A stretch of DNA of 64,000 nt from NCBI GenBank assembly GCA_026417655.1, contig JAOACS010000012.1, positions 1 through 64,000 of the forward strand, read 5' to 3'. The stretch comes from Syntrophobacterales bacterium (GTDB lineage Bacteria; Desulfobacterota; Syntrophobacteria; Syntrophobacterales; Thermodesulforhabdaceae). A program made the position numbers and the translations under genes. Of the stretch, positions 9,153 through 18,751 are shown in pieces (the stretch's first letter is position 1; each line of letters starts with the position of its first letter). The notes beneath the pieces were generated by a model, which was not told the DNA's origin, ran no database searches, and was given only the letters and a program-made list of their open reading frames with translations.

Positions 9153-11291
9153 TTATGCTTTTGCCCTCTCTTGTATCACCCCCTTTTTAGAAAATTGCCC
9201 GGAGACTAGGAAAACTATTAAGGTTATTACAAAGGATATTACATTTATTATCCAATCAGGCCAAAAAAAGCCCAAGGAAATAATACCAATAACCCATCTG
9301 TGATGGATAGAAAGAGGTTTAATCAAATACCCTGCACCAGCGCCAGAGAGAAGAGCTGCTCCAATGAAAGCGCACAATAGCCTTGCTCCGATTAGAGCTG
9401 TTGAGTGCCACCAGGGCAATAGATTCCAAACCGGTACAATAAGAAGGGCGGTACCAGAGAAGGAGAGAATAAAGGAGAATCCAACAAGATATTTAGGGAT
9501 TGCAACTCTTGCGGCGTAGATTCCAGTTCTTAGAGGATGAGTTCCAAATACACTTGCAGAAGCATAGGCCGATAGTCCAACAGGGGGTGTAACATCAGCA
9601 AGAATCGCATAATACATGAGAAACATATGGGTTGCAAGCAGGGCCGCTTCCGATGGGATCCCATTTGCTATAGCTATTTGGCATATAGCTGGGGCGGTAA
9701 GAGATGAGGCAATCACGTATGTTGCTGTAGGAGGAACTCCCATACCCAGTATAAGACTAAAGACGGCAGCAAAAGATGTGGCTATAAAAAGATTTTCCCC
9801 TGCTAGATGTCCAAGAAGTAGAGAGAATTTCGATGGAAGACCTGTAATAACCATAAGAGTCATTATGATATTTGCGGCAACAACCGCTGTCCCTATGGGA
9901 AGAAGGGCTCTAAAGCCTACGGCTAATCCATTAATTATAACCTTTGCTGATGGCCGTTCTATACGTTTGTCTATATAGGCAATTACTATAAATGTTACTG
10001 TGGCTATCACCACTCCCATATTTACCGGATATCCTAGGAATATGACAGCTATAATAAGAAGGATTGGAACAAAAATATGGGCATAACTAAGGAAGTATTT
10101 GTAATTTAGCGTTTCGGAGGTTTCTACAGGTCTTAAATTATAACGCATTGAATAAAAGCGGTTGTAGCTCCAAATGGCAACAAGATAGATCATCATAGGG
10201 GCTATGGCCATAATACATACCCAGGAGTAGGGTATGGATAAAACCTCCACCATAATGAAGGCCATAGAGCCCAATACAGGAGGGGTTATCATGGCAATCG
10301 TCCCTGCCGTTGCGGCGATGCCAGCGGCAATGAATCTGTCGTATCCAGATTTTTCATAAAGGGGCTTTGCTATGGTCGAGACGAATTGAGTGTCTGCAGC
10401 TCCAGAGCCACTGAACATTCCCATGAAGATACTTGCAACAATTGTGACTTTCCCGGCAGCATCCCGTCCCTTTCCTACCACGACCGAAGCAATGTTTGCT
10501 ATAAGCCGGCCAATCTTCAACGCTCCAACAATCCCTCCAAGTATTGTAAAGTAGACAAGATACTTTGATGACACACCTGTTATTAGTCCAAAAAGACCTG
10601 CTTCAGTCTCGCTATATATTTTTCCTAAAAGGAGCTCCAGATCGAAGGGTGCGTGGGAAAGAACTCTTGGAAATGCTTCACCGTGGAGGTTATAAAATAG
10701 AAAAAATAACACAAGACATGGTAAAACCGGTCCCGTTAATCTATATACAAGTCCTAGTAGTCCCATGAACATGGAAAAAGACATAACAATATCCATGGGT
10801 TCTGGGAACATAGCTCGGACAATGATATCTTGGAACATGATAACTTCATAAATGTAGGGAATTATCATGATTAGAGCTACAGCAACGTCGGATAGCCTTC
10901 GAACTTTGGGTAGAAAAAGGGGAACTACAATGATGATCCAAACAAGAGAACATAGAAGTTTTACAAAAAGAGCTGTTTTTAACTTAAAGAGTGCGTGGAT
11001 GGGAACAAGGGCAAATATGAGAAAGGTAAATGTTCCAATCGATGGAGGGGTAACGCTGGTATATAGTGATGACACTAGGAAACCGCAAAACAATAAAAGG
11101 AAGACATGGGTTGCTCTCTGAAGTTGGGTAATATCCAAAATAGAAATCTGGAGCTTGGCTAAAGGGGTATGAGGATGAATCACTACATAAATGCTGTATA
11201 GGCTAGCGAGAGTTAAGGCTACAGTAAGGAGCTTTGAAACAATCGCCGTGAATCCCTTGGGTTGTAGTTCTGAGCTTAGATCGAGTTCCAT
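9153..11291 (-). CDS. fused TRAP transporter permease (DctQM type)
   Basis: A 712-residue integral membrane protein fusing the small (DctQ) and large (DctM) permease subunits, as is normal for TAXI systems. The DctM half has the family loops GMFSGSGAADTQFVS, TAGTIAMITPPVLGSMAF and GMGVPPTATYVI...ADVTPPVGLSAYA. It imports substrate delivered by the adjacent receptor using a cation gradient. I start it at the ATG at 11291 (MELDLSSEL), which has GGGGAGGAAA seven bases upstream, rather than at the longer frame start 48 bases earlier. At least 15 hydrophobic segments are evident. Confidence 0.92.
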   Translation of the reverse strand: MELDLSSELQPKGFTAIVSKLLTVALTLASLYSIYVVIHPHTPLAKLQISILDITQLQRATHVFLLLFCGFLVSSLYTSVTPPSIGTFTFLIFALVPIHALFKLKTALFVKLLCSLVWIIIVVPLFLPKVRRLSDVAVALIMIIPYIYEVIMFQDIIVRAMFPEPMDIVMSFSMFMGLLGLVYRLTGPVLPCLVLFFLFYNLHGEAFPRVLSHAPFDLELLLGKIYSETEAGLFGLITGVSSKYLVYFTILGGIVGALKIGRLIANIASVVVGKGRDAAGKVTIVASIFMGMFSGSGAADTQFVSTIAKPLYEKSGYDRFIAAGIAATAGTIAMITPPVLGSMAFIMVEVLSIPYSWVCIMAIAPMMIYLVAIWSYNRFYSMRYNLRPVETSETLNYKYFLSYAHIFVPILLIIAVIFLGYPVNMGVVIATVTFIVIAYIDKRIERPSAKVIINGLAVGFRALLPIGTAVVAANIIMTLMVITGLPSKFSLLLGHLAGENLFIATSFAAVFSLILGMGVPPTATYVIASSLTAPAICQIAIANGIPSEAALLATHMFLMYYAILADVTPPVGLSAYASASVFGTHPLRTGIYAARVAIPKYLVGFSFILSFSGTALLIVPVWNLLPWWHSTALIGARLLCAFIGAALLSGAGAGYLIKPLSIHHRWVIGIISLGFFWPDWIINVISFVITLIVFLVSGQFSKKGVIQERAKA

Positions 11292-11633
11292 GCTATTTCC
11301 TCCCCATCGGTTCGCAAAAAGGAGTGTGTAAAATTGCAAATACCGAATTCTGAAGCTATAAAAGAAGAGGTCCTAAATTGCTCTTTACTCTAAAGAGTGA
11401 TTTTTTTGTTTCTATATGTGAAACATTATTTTACGTGGTAATACCTACCATGATGGTTTAATATATGTCAAGTTTTTATGAGACCTCAGCTGGGATTTAC
11501 CATTGTCATATTATCCTTTTTTCACACTTACTATTTTTTTCACAGAGTCTTGAAAATAGGCAAATAAAAATTACTCTTAATATAAAAAGCGTTACAGGTA
11601 ATGTTTTTTAACTCAAAAGAGAGGGTAATAGAA
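11292..11633. promoter_or_regulatory. divergent intergenic region, TRAP operon / oxygen-defence operon
   Basis: An AT-rich divergent region that must hold both promoters. The only clear symmetric site is TGGTA-ATACC-TACCA at 11436-11450, which resembles the TGGTnnnACCA style of GntR/FadR-family operators. A TTGAAA at about 11552 and TAATAT near 11579 are too far apart to form a convincing -35/-10 pair. I saw no clear Fur or PerR box. Confidence 0.3.
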
Positions 11634-12146
11634 ATGAAGGTAACACTTAAGGGAATGCCTCTTGAATTAGAAGGAACTCAGGTTGAAGTGGGGCAAAGGG
11701 CTCCGGATGTTAAGTTGGTAAAAACGGATCTTTCAGTTGTAGGCCTAGATGATTTTAAAGGTAATGTTTTAATTTTGGCCTCGGTCCCATCGTTAGACAC
11801 TCCCGTCTGTGATATGGAAGCCAGAAGATTTAACGAGGAAGCAACAAAATTAAGTCAGGATATTAAGGTACTAATTATAAGCATGGATCTACCCTTTGCT
11901 CAAAAGAGATGGTGTGGAGCTTCAGGTGTTGATACGGAAAAAGGAGGAGTTATTACCCTTTCGGACCATAGGCTTGCATCCTTCGGTATGAACTATGGCG
12001 TGCTAATAAAAGACCTGAGATTACTTGCAAGAGCTATCTTTGTGGTTTCGAAGGATGGCATTATTAAACATAAAGAGATTGTTTCTGAGATAACCAATGA
12101 GCCTAATTACGAAGCGGCGTTAGAGGCGGCCAGGGCCTGTCTTTAG
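11634..12146 (+). CDS. tpx: thiol peroxidase (Tpx, atypical 2-Cys peroxiredoxin)
   Basis: A peroxiredoxin of 170 residues reducing hydrogen peroxide and alkyl hydroperoxides with thioredoxin-type electrons. The peroxidatic site is PSLDTPVC (Cys59) and the resolving cysteine lies in RWCGASG (Cys94), the Tpx spacing. The start at 11634 gives the usual MKVTLKGMPLEL N-terminus with GAGAGGG upstream; an in-frame ATG 33 bases earlier is less likely. It is the first gene of a plus-strand run of oxygen-defence genes. Confidence 0.95.
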   Translation: MKVTLKGMPLELEGTQVEVGQRAPDVKLVKTDLSVVGLDDFKGNVLILASVPSLDTPVCDMEARRFNEEATKLSQDIKVLIISMDLPFAQKRWCGASGVDTEKGGVITLSDHRLASFGMNYGVLIKDLRLLARAIFVVSKDGIIKHKEIVSEITNEPNYEAALEAARACL

Positions 12147-12179
12147 TTAAAGCTCATCAAAAGGAGGAGGTAAGAAGTT

Positions 12180-12563
12180 ATGGCAGAAAGACTTCAGGTT
12201 TACAAATGTGAGCTTTGCGGAAACATCGTTGAAGTTCTTCATGGCGGAAAGGGAGAGCTGGTTTGCTGTGGGCAACCCATGAAGCTTTTTGTAGAAAACA
12301 CGGTTGATGCGGCAAAGGAAAAACATGTTCCAGTTGCTGAAAAGGTATCGGAAGGGCTTAAAGTAAAGGTAGGAAGTGTTGCCCATCCCATGGACGAGAA
12401 GCATTATATCGAATGGATTGAGGTTATCGATGAAGCGGGAAAGGCTTATCGTCAATTTCTTAAACCTGGAGATGCTCCTGAAGCTGTGTTTTGTCTTCCC
12501 GAAGGTAAATATACTCTAAGAGAATACTGTAACCTTCATGGTCTGTGGAAAGCTGAGGTGTAA
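12180..12563 (+). CDS. dfx: desulfoferrodoxin (superoxide reductase)
   Basis: A 127-residue class I superoxide reductase that reduces superoxide to peroxide in the cytoplasm of anaerobes. The N-terminal desulforedoxin-like centre I has Cys10, Cys13, Cys29 and Cys30. The catalytic centre II ligands are all present: His49, His69, His75, Cys117 and His120, plus the conserved Glu47-Lys48 pair before His49. It lies 33 bases after tpx with a strong AGGAGG site; the product peroxide would feed Tpx. Confidence 0.97.
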   Translation: MAERLQVYKCELCGNIVEVLHGGKGELVCCGQPMKLFVENTVDAAKEKHVPVAEKVSEGLKVKVGSVAHPMDEKHYIEWIEVIDEAGKAYRQFLKPGDAPEAVFCLPEGKYTLREYCNLHGLWKAEV

Positions 12564-12565
12564 AC

Positions 12566-13096
12566 ATGTTGTCGGAAAAGATGTCAATCGCGTTGAATGA
12601 CCAAATAAAGTGGGAGCTTTATTCCTCCTATCTTTACCTTTCCATGGCAACATATTTTAAAGATAAGGGTCTAGAAGGTTTTGCTAGGTGGATGGAGGTT
12701 CAAGCTTTAGAAGAACTTTTTCACGCCATGAAATTCTATTCCTACATCAATGAACGAGGTGCTAAGGTTGAGCTCCAACCTATTGATGGTCCTCCCACAA
12801 CATGGCAGTCGGTAACCGCCGTTTTTGAGCATGTCCTAGAACATGAGCGCCATGTAACAGAACGAATTCATAGACTTGTAGATCAGGCTATAGAAGAAAA
12901 GGATCACGCTACGAATAATTTCCTTCAGTGGTTTGTCGCTGAACAGGTAGAGGAAGAAGCAAGTGCTTCGGAAGTCCTTAATAAGGTAAAATTAGTCGAA
13001 GGTGGCCAGGGGCTTTTTATGCTCGATCGAGAGTTGGGACAAAGAACCTTCACCCTTCCTCCAGGAACTACCATTATAGGGTTGGGTAAAGCTTAA
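12566..13096 (+). CDS. ferritin
   Basis: A 176-residue non-haem ferritin (FtnA type) storing iron as a ferric mineral. The four-helix bundle pattern is clear: [54 protein letters not shown] and [20 protein letters not shown], with ferroxidase Glu and His residues in the usual places. The ATG lies two bases after the dfx stop, so translation is probably coupled. It fits the operon by sequestering Fe2+ that would otherwise drive Fenton chemistry. Confidence 0.95.
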   Translation: MLSEKMSIALNDQIKWELYSSYLYLSMATYFKDKGLEGFARWMEVQALEELFHAMKFYSYINERGAKVELQPIDGPPTTWQSVTAVFEHVLEHERHVTERIHRLVDQAIEEKDHATNNFLQWFVAEQVEEEASASEVLNKVKLVEGGQGLFMLDRELGQRTFTLPPGTTIIGLGKA

Positions 13097-13120
13097 CATT
13101 AAAGAAGTCTCAGGCTCTCT

Positions 13121-13151
13121 GAAGCCTTGAAAATTTTCTTCTTAAGGCTTC
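13121..13151 (+). other. intercistronic hairpin
   Basis: GAAGCCTT and AAGGCTTC pair around a 15-base AT-rich loop between the ferritin gene and the next gene. It has no U-run, so it is more likely an mRNA processing or stability element than a terminator. Confidence 0.4.
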
Positions 13152-13177
13152 AGGGGGCCACATGAGGGAGATTTTCC

Positions 13178-13708
13178 ATGGACCTTAAAGACCACCTTGA
13201 AACCTTCTTCTGTGACATTCTTGATTTAAAAGAAAAGAAGATAAATTTCTATGAAGAATGGGCTAAAAAATGTGATGATTCCATAGGCCGTGATGTAATG
13301 AAGGCGATGGAAGATGCTGAGAGAAGGGGCCTTGAACACCTAAAAACTCTCCATGCTGAATTCAGCAAAACCGGTCAATGGAGCGAAGTGTGTAGATACC
13401 TTCCCGAAAGGGTGCCGGTCGCTGATGTGGTTATTTCTAAGGCTATCGAAACCTATAAAAAATCTAAAGACAATCTCTGTTCCACCAAGATCCCCTTGGA
13501 AGTTGGATTAGAATTGGAGGAGAAGGCTATAGCTATTTTCCAAAAATATCTTAATATGGTTAATACCGAAGAGGAGAAAAAGTTTTTCGGAGCTTTTATT
13601 GCCGAAGAGAAAGAACACCTGAGAATACTTAATGACATAAAATATTATTACGAAGATCCACAGGGATGGTTTATGGAAAAGGGTCGAGGCGGGCTAGATG
13701 GAGCTTAA
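13178..13708 (+). CDS. rubrerythrin-like ferritin-family diiron protein without rubredoxin domain
   Basis: A 176-residue all-helical protein with two repeated diiron-type halves: an early KINFYEEWA helix with EDAERRGLEHLKTL, and a later LELEEKAIAIFQKYL helix with FIAEEKEHLRIL. The ExxH pairs (EHLK..., EHLR...) resemble the rubrerythrin ferritin-like domain. The C-terminal rubredoxin domain of classical rubrerythrin is missing. Position in the operon supports a peroxide- or iron-related role; the electron donor may be the nearby flavodoxin or the small zinc-ribbon-like proteins, which is inference. Confidence 0.8.
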   Translation: MDLKDHLETFFCDILDLKEKKINFYEEWAKKCDDSIGRDVMKAMEDAERRGLEHLKTLHAEFSKTGQWSEVCRYLPERVPVADVVISKAIETYKKSKDNLCSTKIPLEVGLELEEKAIAIFQKYLNMVNTEEEKKFFGAFIAEEKEHLRILNDIKYYYEDPQGWFMEKGRGGLDGA

Positions 13709-13742
13709 AATCAGAATGTAAAACCCTTTAGGAGGAGGTATT

Positions 13743-13937
13743 ATGACAAGAAAACGTTACACGGTAAGAGGGCAGTGCCCCCAATGTGCTTGCGGGGATG
13801 TGAGCTTCTTAGGGCCTGAGAAATTAAGGGAGAAATACATTGGTCCTCAGGAAGAGATAGAAGTGCTCTGCCCCATGTGTGGAACAAAACACTCTGCTAA
13901 GATAGAACATGTGGAGGAGGCTGAGGAGAAGGCTTAA
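13743..13937 (+). CDS. small CxxC-type metal-ribbon protein
   Basis: A 64-residue protein with two cysteine knuckles, CPQCACG near residues 12-18 and CPMCG near 44-48, consistent with a zinc ribbon or a rubredoxin-like FeS4 site. The C-terminal tail is very acidic (EHVEEAEEKA). AGGAGGAGG lies just upstream, implying strong translation. Its stop overlaps the next ATG (TAATG). It could be a small electron carrier or a zinc protein; I do not recognise a named family. Confidence 0.75.
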   Translation: MTRKRYTVRGQCPQCACGDVSFLGPEKLREKYIGPQEEIEVLCPMCGTKHSAKIEHVEEAEEKA

Positions 13938-14377
13938 TGATTAAAAAAGCTTTGATTATTTATGCAACAAGAACCAATCAGACTAAGAAGATAGCCGAGC
14001 TCATCGCCGAAGGTATTAGGTTTGGTGGAGCAGAGGCAAAGGTTGTAAACGTAAATGACTTCGATCCCGATAAGGATAATCCTAAAGATTACGATGCCAT
14101 AGTAATTGGGTCTCCAACCTACCATGGGGAAATGTTACAATCCATAAAGACACTTCTTTTCAAGCTTGAATCCCTAGGACTTGAGGGAAAAATAGGAGGA
14201 GCCTTCGGGGCTTACGGATGGAGTGGTGAAGCGATAGATCGTATATATAATACTATGCTCCATGTCCTTAAGATGAACATGGTAAGCGATGCCCTACGTT
14301 TGAAGTCCGCCGATCTTGGAGGCGGAATTCAGATGGCCCAAAGTTATGGAAAGGAGATTGCTAAGAAGGTAGTTTGA
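13937..14377 (+). CDS. flavodoxin
   Basis: A 146-residue flavodoxin-fold protein. The phosphate-binding loop for FMN is IIYATRTNQTKKIAELIAEG, and the isoalloxazine loops are GSPTYHGEM and GAYGWSGEA, the latter being the pattern of flavodiiron-protein flavodoxin modules and related stand-alone flavodoxins. It is translationally coupled to the preceding small metal-ribbon gene by the TAATG overlap, which suggests an electron-transfer pair serving the peroxide-, superoxide- and iron-handling proteins upstream. Confidence 0.9.
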   Translation: MIKKALIIYATRTNQTKKIAELIAEGIRFGGAEAKVVNVNDFDPDKDNPKDYDAIVIGSPTYHGEMLQSIKTLLFKLESLGLEGKIGGAFGAYGWSGEAIDRIYNTMLHVLKMNMVSDALRLKSADLGGGIQMAQSYGKEIAKKVV

Positions 14378-14397
14378 TTAATTGAAGGAGGGAGATT

Positions 14398-14583
14398 ATG
14401 AATTCTACCCCTAGACATTGTCCCGGCTTTGAACAGTTTAAGAGTTTACAATCTTTCCTTTGCAAATGTCCCGAGTGTGATGAGGAAATAGAAGTCTTTT
14501 CTGACGAGTTCGATAAACCTCGTAATTGTCCTAAGTGCAAAAAGCCTGTCGATTTCTCAAAGTGCACCCTTTATTCTAGGTAA
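14398..14583 (+). CDS. small zinc-ribbon protein
   Basis: A 61-residue cysteine-rich protein with CKCPECDEE and NCPKCKKPVDFSKC pairs, which suggest one four-cysteine metal site plus extra cysteines (near residues 9 and 56). GAAGGAGGGAG upstream is a strong ribosome site. It is the last gene before the operon terminator. Its function is unknown; as with the 13743 gene, metal binding is inferred from cysteine spacing. Confidence 0.75.
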   Translation: MNSTPRHCPGFEQFKSLQSFLCKCPECDEEIEVFSDEFDKPRNCPKCKKPVDFSKCTLYSR

Positions 14584-14600
14584 CGTTTTAGGGAGTCTTG

Positions 14601-14625
14601 GGGGAGCTTCGGCTCCCCTTTATAG
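14601..14625 (+). terminator. intrinsic terminator of the oxygen-defence operon
   Basis: GGGGAGC-TTCG-GCTCCCC followed by TTTAT: a UUCG tetraloop with a seven-pair GC-rich stem 17 bases after the last stop. Confidence 0.88.
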
Positions 14626-14647
14626 TTTCTAGAGAAGGATTTTCAAT

Positions 14648-16711
14648 ATGCCGAATAGATTGGTCTATGAAAAGAGCCCCTATCTTCTCCAGCATTCGAA
14701 CCAGCCAGTTGATTGGTATCCCTGGGGAGAGGAAGCCTTTAGGAGGGCAAGAGAGGAAGGCAAGCCTGTATTTCTATCTATTGGATATTCAACCTGCCAT
14801 TGGTGCCATGTTATGGCCCATGAGAGTTTTGATGATGAGGAGGTAGCGGATCTTCTGAATAGATACTTCGTGTCCATAAAGGTCGACAGAGAAGAGCGGC
14901 CAGATGTGGATCATGTTTATATGATCTTTTGCCAGCTTATGAGGGGCAATTGTGGTTGGCCCCTTTCTGTCTTTATGACCCCCGATAAAAAACCCTTCTT
15001 TGTGGGAACCTATTTCCCAAAAAGGAGACGTCCTGGTTTAGATGGATTTTTAGATATTTTGGAAAAAATCGTATATCTTTGGCTCAATAACAGGCAAGAG
15101 ATTGAAGATACCGCAGACTCTATTTTTAAGATTGTTCAACAATCAACTGAAGCTTCTGGCCATAGTCTAAAAACTTTTCGACAACATCCTCAACCCTTCC
15201 AAGAGGAGATCTTTTATCGAGCCTATAGGAATCTTGAAAGAAGTTTCGATCCCCTTTGGGGAGGTTTCGGACCTCCTCCAAAGTTTCCCACTCCTCACCA
15301 ACTCCGTTTCCTTCTCCGATATTATAACCGCTATGGTGTTGAGAAGGCTTTGAAAATGGTTGAGAGAACCTTGGATGGAATGGCTTCAGGTGGCATTTAT
15401 GATCAATTGGGAGGAGGGTTTCACAGGTATTCGGTGGACAGAGAATGGATTGTGCCTCACTTTGAAAAGATGCTCTATGACCAAGCTCTAATCCCGATGG
15501 CATACCTAGAGGCCTGGCAGGTTACTAAAAATCCTGCCTACGAAGAGATAATCTCCCAGACTCTCCGTTACGTTTTAGATGAGTTGCTATCGACCGATGG
15601 TGGCTTCTATTCTGCACAGGATGCCGACATAGACTGTAGAGAAGGCGAATATTACCTTTGGGATAGGAGCGAAATCATGAGCTCTCTCGGAACCCAAGCT
15701 GGCAACTGGGCCTGTAGCTATTGGGGGGTTGAAGGAAAGGGTAATTTTGAAGGTCGTTTTGTTTTGTATAGGGCTGAAGATCGACGTAATGATTTGAGGT
15801 TATCTCCACTACCCGATAGGATTAAACCTCTTAGGGAAAAACTTCTAGCAATCAGAAGGAGTCGTCCTAAGCCTATGAGGGACGATAAAATTCTTACCTC
15901 CTGGAATGGTCTCATGATAGCCTTTTGCGCTCGGGTTGGAGAGGCTTTTAAAAATCCCCTTTACATTTCTGCTTCTGAAAAGGCAGCTAATTTTTTGCTT
16001 GCTAATCTTGTGGATCCAAAGGACTATAGGTTATATAGATGTTACCGTGAGGGGACTGTCACGTCAGAAGGATTCCTTGAAGATTATGCCTTTTTCATTA
16101 AGGGACTTTTGGAATTGTATCTTACTACGTTTGAACCTAGGTTTCTTAGACATGCCCAAGAGCTAGCCGATCGTATGATTTCTCTTTTCTGGGACGATAA
16201 GAATAAGGGATTTTACTTTGTCCCAGGTCATAAGAAGGAACTCCCTCTTCGTTCCAAGGAATTATTCGATGGAGCAACGCCATCTGGAAATAGCGTAGCC
16301 TTCGAGGTGCTGTTACTATTAGACCGAGTGTTGAGTAAGGGACCCTATGGAGAAATGGCCTCGGAGATGTTTGATGTCTTTGAAGATACCCTGTTACAAA
16401 TACCCACCGCCTATACCTATTTTCTCTGCGGTCTAGATGTTTTTTGTGGACCAACTTTAGAAATCACCATCCTGCAGGATGCTCATAGTAGTTATGTCGA
16501 AGAGGTTAGGGACAGGCTAAATAGGGCCTTTCTTCCGAGAACAATCTATTTAGTCTCGGAGCCCGATAGCGAAAGGGAGAAGACAGAGATTAGGCTTTGT
16601 AAAGGGAAGACCTGTATGATGCCAATCGACGCATCGGTTTTCCTAAGATATTCTTTTGTGGAGGGCGACCTTAGGGAATCTAAACTACTCAACATAGGAG
16701 TTGGGCTGTGA
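14648..16711 (+). CDS. thioredoxin-domain DUF255 protein (YyaL/SPATA20 type)
   Basis: A 687-residue cytoplasmic protein of the YyaL family. The N-terminal thioredoxin-like domain (about residues 1-165) begins [14 protein letters not shown] and carries the redox-type motif STCHWCHVM near residue 50. An (alpha/alpha)6-barrel of the N-acylglucosamine-epimerase/six-hairpin glycosidase class follows, with [38 protein letters not shown] and the later LTSWNGLMI. Length is normal. The biochemical function of the family is not established. The stop overlaps the next start by four bases. Confidence 0.92.
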   Translation: MPNRLVYEKSPYLLQHSNQPVDWYPWGEEAFRRAREEGKPVFLSIGYSTCHWCHVMAHESFDDEEVADLLNRYFVSIKVDREERPDVDHVYMIFCQLMRGNCGWPLSVFMTPDKKPFFVGTYFPKRRRPGLDGFLDILEKIVYLWLNNRQEIEDTADSIFKIVQQSTEASGHSLKTFRQHPQPFQEEIFYRAYRNLERSFDPLWGGFGPPPKFPTPHQLRFLLRYYNRYGVEKALKMVERTLDGMASGGIYDQLGGGFHRYSVDREWIVPHFEKMLYDQALIPMAYLEAWQVTKNPAYEEIISQTLRYVLDELLSTDGGFYSAQDADIDCREGEYYLWDRSEIMSSLGTQAGNWACSYWGVEGKGNFEGRFVLYRAEDRRNDLRLSPLPDRIKPLREKLLAIRRSRPKPMRDDKILTSWNGLMIAFCARVGEAFKNPLYISASEKAANFLLANLVDPKDYRLYRCYREGTVTSEGFLEDYAFFIKGLLELYLTTFEPRFLRHAQELADRMISLFWDDKNKGFYFVPGHKKELPLRSKELFDGATPSGNSVAFEVLLLLDRVLSKGPYGEMASEMFDVFEDTLLQIPTAYTYFLCGLDVFCGPTLEITILQDAHSSYVEEVRDRLNRAFLPRTIYLVSEPDSEREKTEIRLCKGKTCMMPIDASVFLRYSFVEGDLRESKLLNIGVGL

Positions 16712-17532
16712 AAAGTAAGATAGCCAAGGCTATAGATTTAAGATATGAACCGGTAGGTATTCTCTGGACAGATACACGTCCGGAGGGTGCGGCGGAGTTC
16801 AAAGAAAACAAATGGGGTTGTGTGATGTGGATGCTTGCGAGGGCAGCCAAGGGTGGTGTAGCGGTTTTCACTGATAAAACCTATGGCTGTTGGGGTGGAG
16901 GTGTAGGTCTTGGGTTTGGCAATCGATATGTAGAGTTTCCTGGAGGTGAGGAAGGTTTTTGTTATTTTCTCTCAGTTGGAAACAATAAATGGGAGCCAGG
17001 GAAGAAGGTTGCTGAACAGATGAGGGGGCTTGCTACAGATAGTTTTATTGAGGACTTCCTTGAAGGTGAGGGTTATGTAAAGTCTCCTGAACTCGTTAAG
17101 GACTTTATTGAGAATCTTCCAATCTTCCAAATTCCCACAAAATACGTAGTCTTTAAGGCTCTAAAGGATATTCATACCGAAGAGGAGATACCTGTCGTTG
17201 TCGTATTTCTTGCGTATCCCGATGAGCTATCAGCTCTAGTAGTCCTTGCTAATTATGGAAGAAAGGGGGTTGATAATGTTATTATTCCCTTTGGAGCTGG
17301 ATGTCAGACTATAGGGATATTCCCCTATCGAGAGGCTATGTCTCAAAATCCTCGGGCCGTTATAGGCCTTACTGATATTTCCTCAAGGCTTTACACAAGG
17401 AAACAGCTTGGAGATAATCTCTTCTCCTTTACCGTTCCATGGAAGATGTTCCTAGAAATGGAGGACAACGTAGAGGAGAGCTTTTTAAACAGGAGAACCT
17501 GGAAGGCTTTGAGAGCTAAGACGCTTAGCTAA
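16708..17532 (+). CDS. DUF169 family protein
   Basis: A 274-residue protein beginning at a GTG that overlaps the previous stop (GTGA). The text [15 protein letters not shown] near the start, the cysteine-containing [14 protein letters not shown] and [15 protein letters not shown] segments, and a late [12 protein letters not shown] match the DUF169 pattern of an uncharacterised, cysteine-conserved family found mostly in anaerobes. The conserved cysteines suggest metal or cofactor binding, which is inference. It is in a run with a sugar-isomerase-like TIM-barrel protein and a thiamine-binding protein. Confidence 0.8.
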   Translation: MKSKIAKAIDLRYEPVGILWTDTRPEGAAEFKENKWGCVMWMLARAAKGGVAVFTDKTYGCWGGGVGLGFGNRYVEFPGGEEGFCYFLSVGNNKWEPGKKVAEQMRGLATDSFIEDFLEGEGYVKSPELVKDFIENLPIFQIPTKYVVFKALKDIHTEEEIPVVVVFLAYPDELSALVVLANYGRKGVDNVIIPFGAGCQTIGIFPYREAMSQNPRAVIGLTDISSRLYTRKQLGDNLFSFTVPWKMFLEMEDNVEESFLNRRTWKALRAKTLS

Positions 17533-17548
17533 GAGGAGGGAGGAGGTT

Positions 17549-18388
17549 GTGACGGAGTTTTCTGAGATCGAGCAGGAGATCCTCCTGGTTGTACACATTG
17601 GAATGCCCTGGAAATTTATACTGAAATACATAGATCTTTTGTTCCATGAGGGGATGGCAATAGAGATTGGTATCGGTTCAGAGGAGTTAGACAATGCTTC
17701 CCGTCGAGAGTTTATATCTATTTCAGAGGAGTTACGTAGTAGGGGAGTTGAATATTCTGTCCATGGACCCTTTTGGGATCTTTGCCCTGGAAGTGTGGAT
17801 CCTTTGATAAGAAATGTCTCTTTCATACGTTTTCATCAGTTGATGGATGTGTGTGAGCTTATACATCCCTGCCAGGTTGTATGCCACACGGGCTTTGATC
17901 CACGTCATCATAGGGAACATGTTGAGGAATTTATTGATCGTTCAATGGCATTTTGGGAAAGTATCGCCAAAAGGGCTGAACATATAGGAACCCCCGTCGC
18001 GATTGAAAATGTCTGGGAAGAGACACCCGATATACACTGGAAGATTCTCAACAGGGTAGGTTCACCCTATCTTGGTTTTTGCCTAGATGTGGGACACCGT
18101 AATACCTTCGCTAAAGCTCCGCTCGAGGAATGGATAGAGGTTCTTGCACCCTATCTAAAGGAGATCCATCTCCATGATAACGATGGTTCAGAGGATACCC
18201 ATTTCCCTCCAGGGACGGGAACAGTGGACTTTTCCGGGCTTTTTAAGAAACTCTTAGAGTGTAGGGTAAGCCCGATATTGACAATAGAACCTCATCGGGA
18301 AGATCATTTTTATGAGTCCATTAGAAACCTTTCAAAGTTGATCCCTCCAGAGTTTCTTAAACCTCGTCGTAAAACACTTGCGAAATAA
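17549..18388 (+). CDS. sugar phosphate isomerase/epimerase-like TIM-barrel protein
   Basis: A 279-residue protein of the xylose-isomerase/AP-endonuclease-2 TIM-barrel group. Features are the VEYSVHGPFWDLCPGS strand-loop, VVCHTGFD, PVAIENVWEE, LGFCLDVGHRNTF, KEIHLHDNDGSEDTH and the late TIEPH strand. These supply the Glu, His, Asp and His ligands usual for a divalent metal site. The start is GTG, preceded by a long GAGGAGGGAGGAGG run. The substrate cannot be told from sequence; it could act on a sugar or on DNA abasic sites, the former being more likely. Confidence 0.85.
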   Translation: MTEFSEIEQEILLVVHIGMPWKFILKYIDLLFHEGMAIEIGIGSEELDNASRREFISISEELRSRGVEYSVHGPFWDLCPGSVDPLIRNVSFIRFHQLMDVCELIHPCQVVCHTGFDPRHHREHVEEFIDRSMAFWESIAKRAEHIGTPVAIENVWEETPDIHWKILNRVGSPYLGFCLDVGHRNTFAKAPLEEWIEVLAPYLKEIHLHDNDGSEDTHFPPGTGTVDFSGLFKKLLECRVSPILTIEPHREDHFYESIRNLSKLIPPEFLKPRRKTLAK

Positions 18389-18438
18389 CCTGTAAGACAT
18401 TAAAAAAGTCTCGATGAAAAGGTAAGGAGCTTAAGTGT

Positions 18439-18750
18439 ATGGCCATTGTAGAAATAAGTATTGTGCCCTTGGGGACTTCTGATACAAGCCTCAGTAAATA
18501 TGTGGCTAAGGTAATAGAGGTAATTGAAGAAAGTGGGATATCATACCAGATCACACCCATGGGGACTATTCTAAGCGGTCAATTGGCAGAGATTTTACCT
18601 GTGATTTTGAAGATGCATGAAAGATGTTTTGAGGAAGGGGTTAAAAGAGTTCTTACTATGGTGAAGATAGATGATCGTCGCGACAAGAAGGTAGGACCTC
18701 AAGATAAGGTATCGTCTGTAAAAGCAAAACTTGAAGGAAGGGAGCCGTAG
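18439..18750 (+). CDS. MTH1187-family thiamine-binding protein
   Basis: A 103-residue protein of the thiamine-binding MTH1187/YqgV group (formerly DUF77). The pattern is complete: VEISIVPLGTSDTSLSKYVA, then YQITPMGTILSG, and VLTMVKIDDRRDK. Members are ferredoxin-fold tetramers that bind thiamine or a related ligand. A role in cofactor salvage or sensing is possible. Its 3' end is next to the KH-domain gene. Confidence 0.88.
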   Translation: MAIVEISIVPLGTSDTSLSKYVAKVIEVIEESGISYQITPMGTILSGQLAEILPVILKMHERCFEEGVKRVLTMVKIDDRRDKKVGPQDKVSSVKAKLEGREP

Positions 18751-18751
18751 T

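Noticed and set aside
9616-9978. Plus-strand ORF of 120 codons
   Set aside because: It is antisense to the TRAP permease, whose motifs are clear; no independent coding signs.
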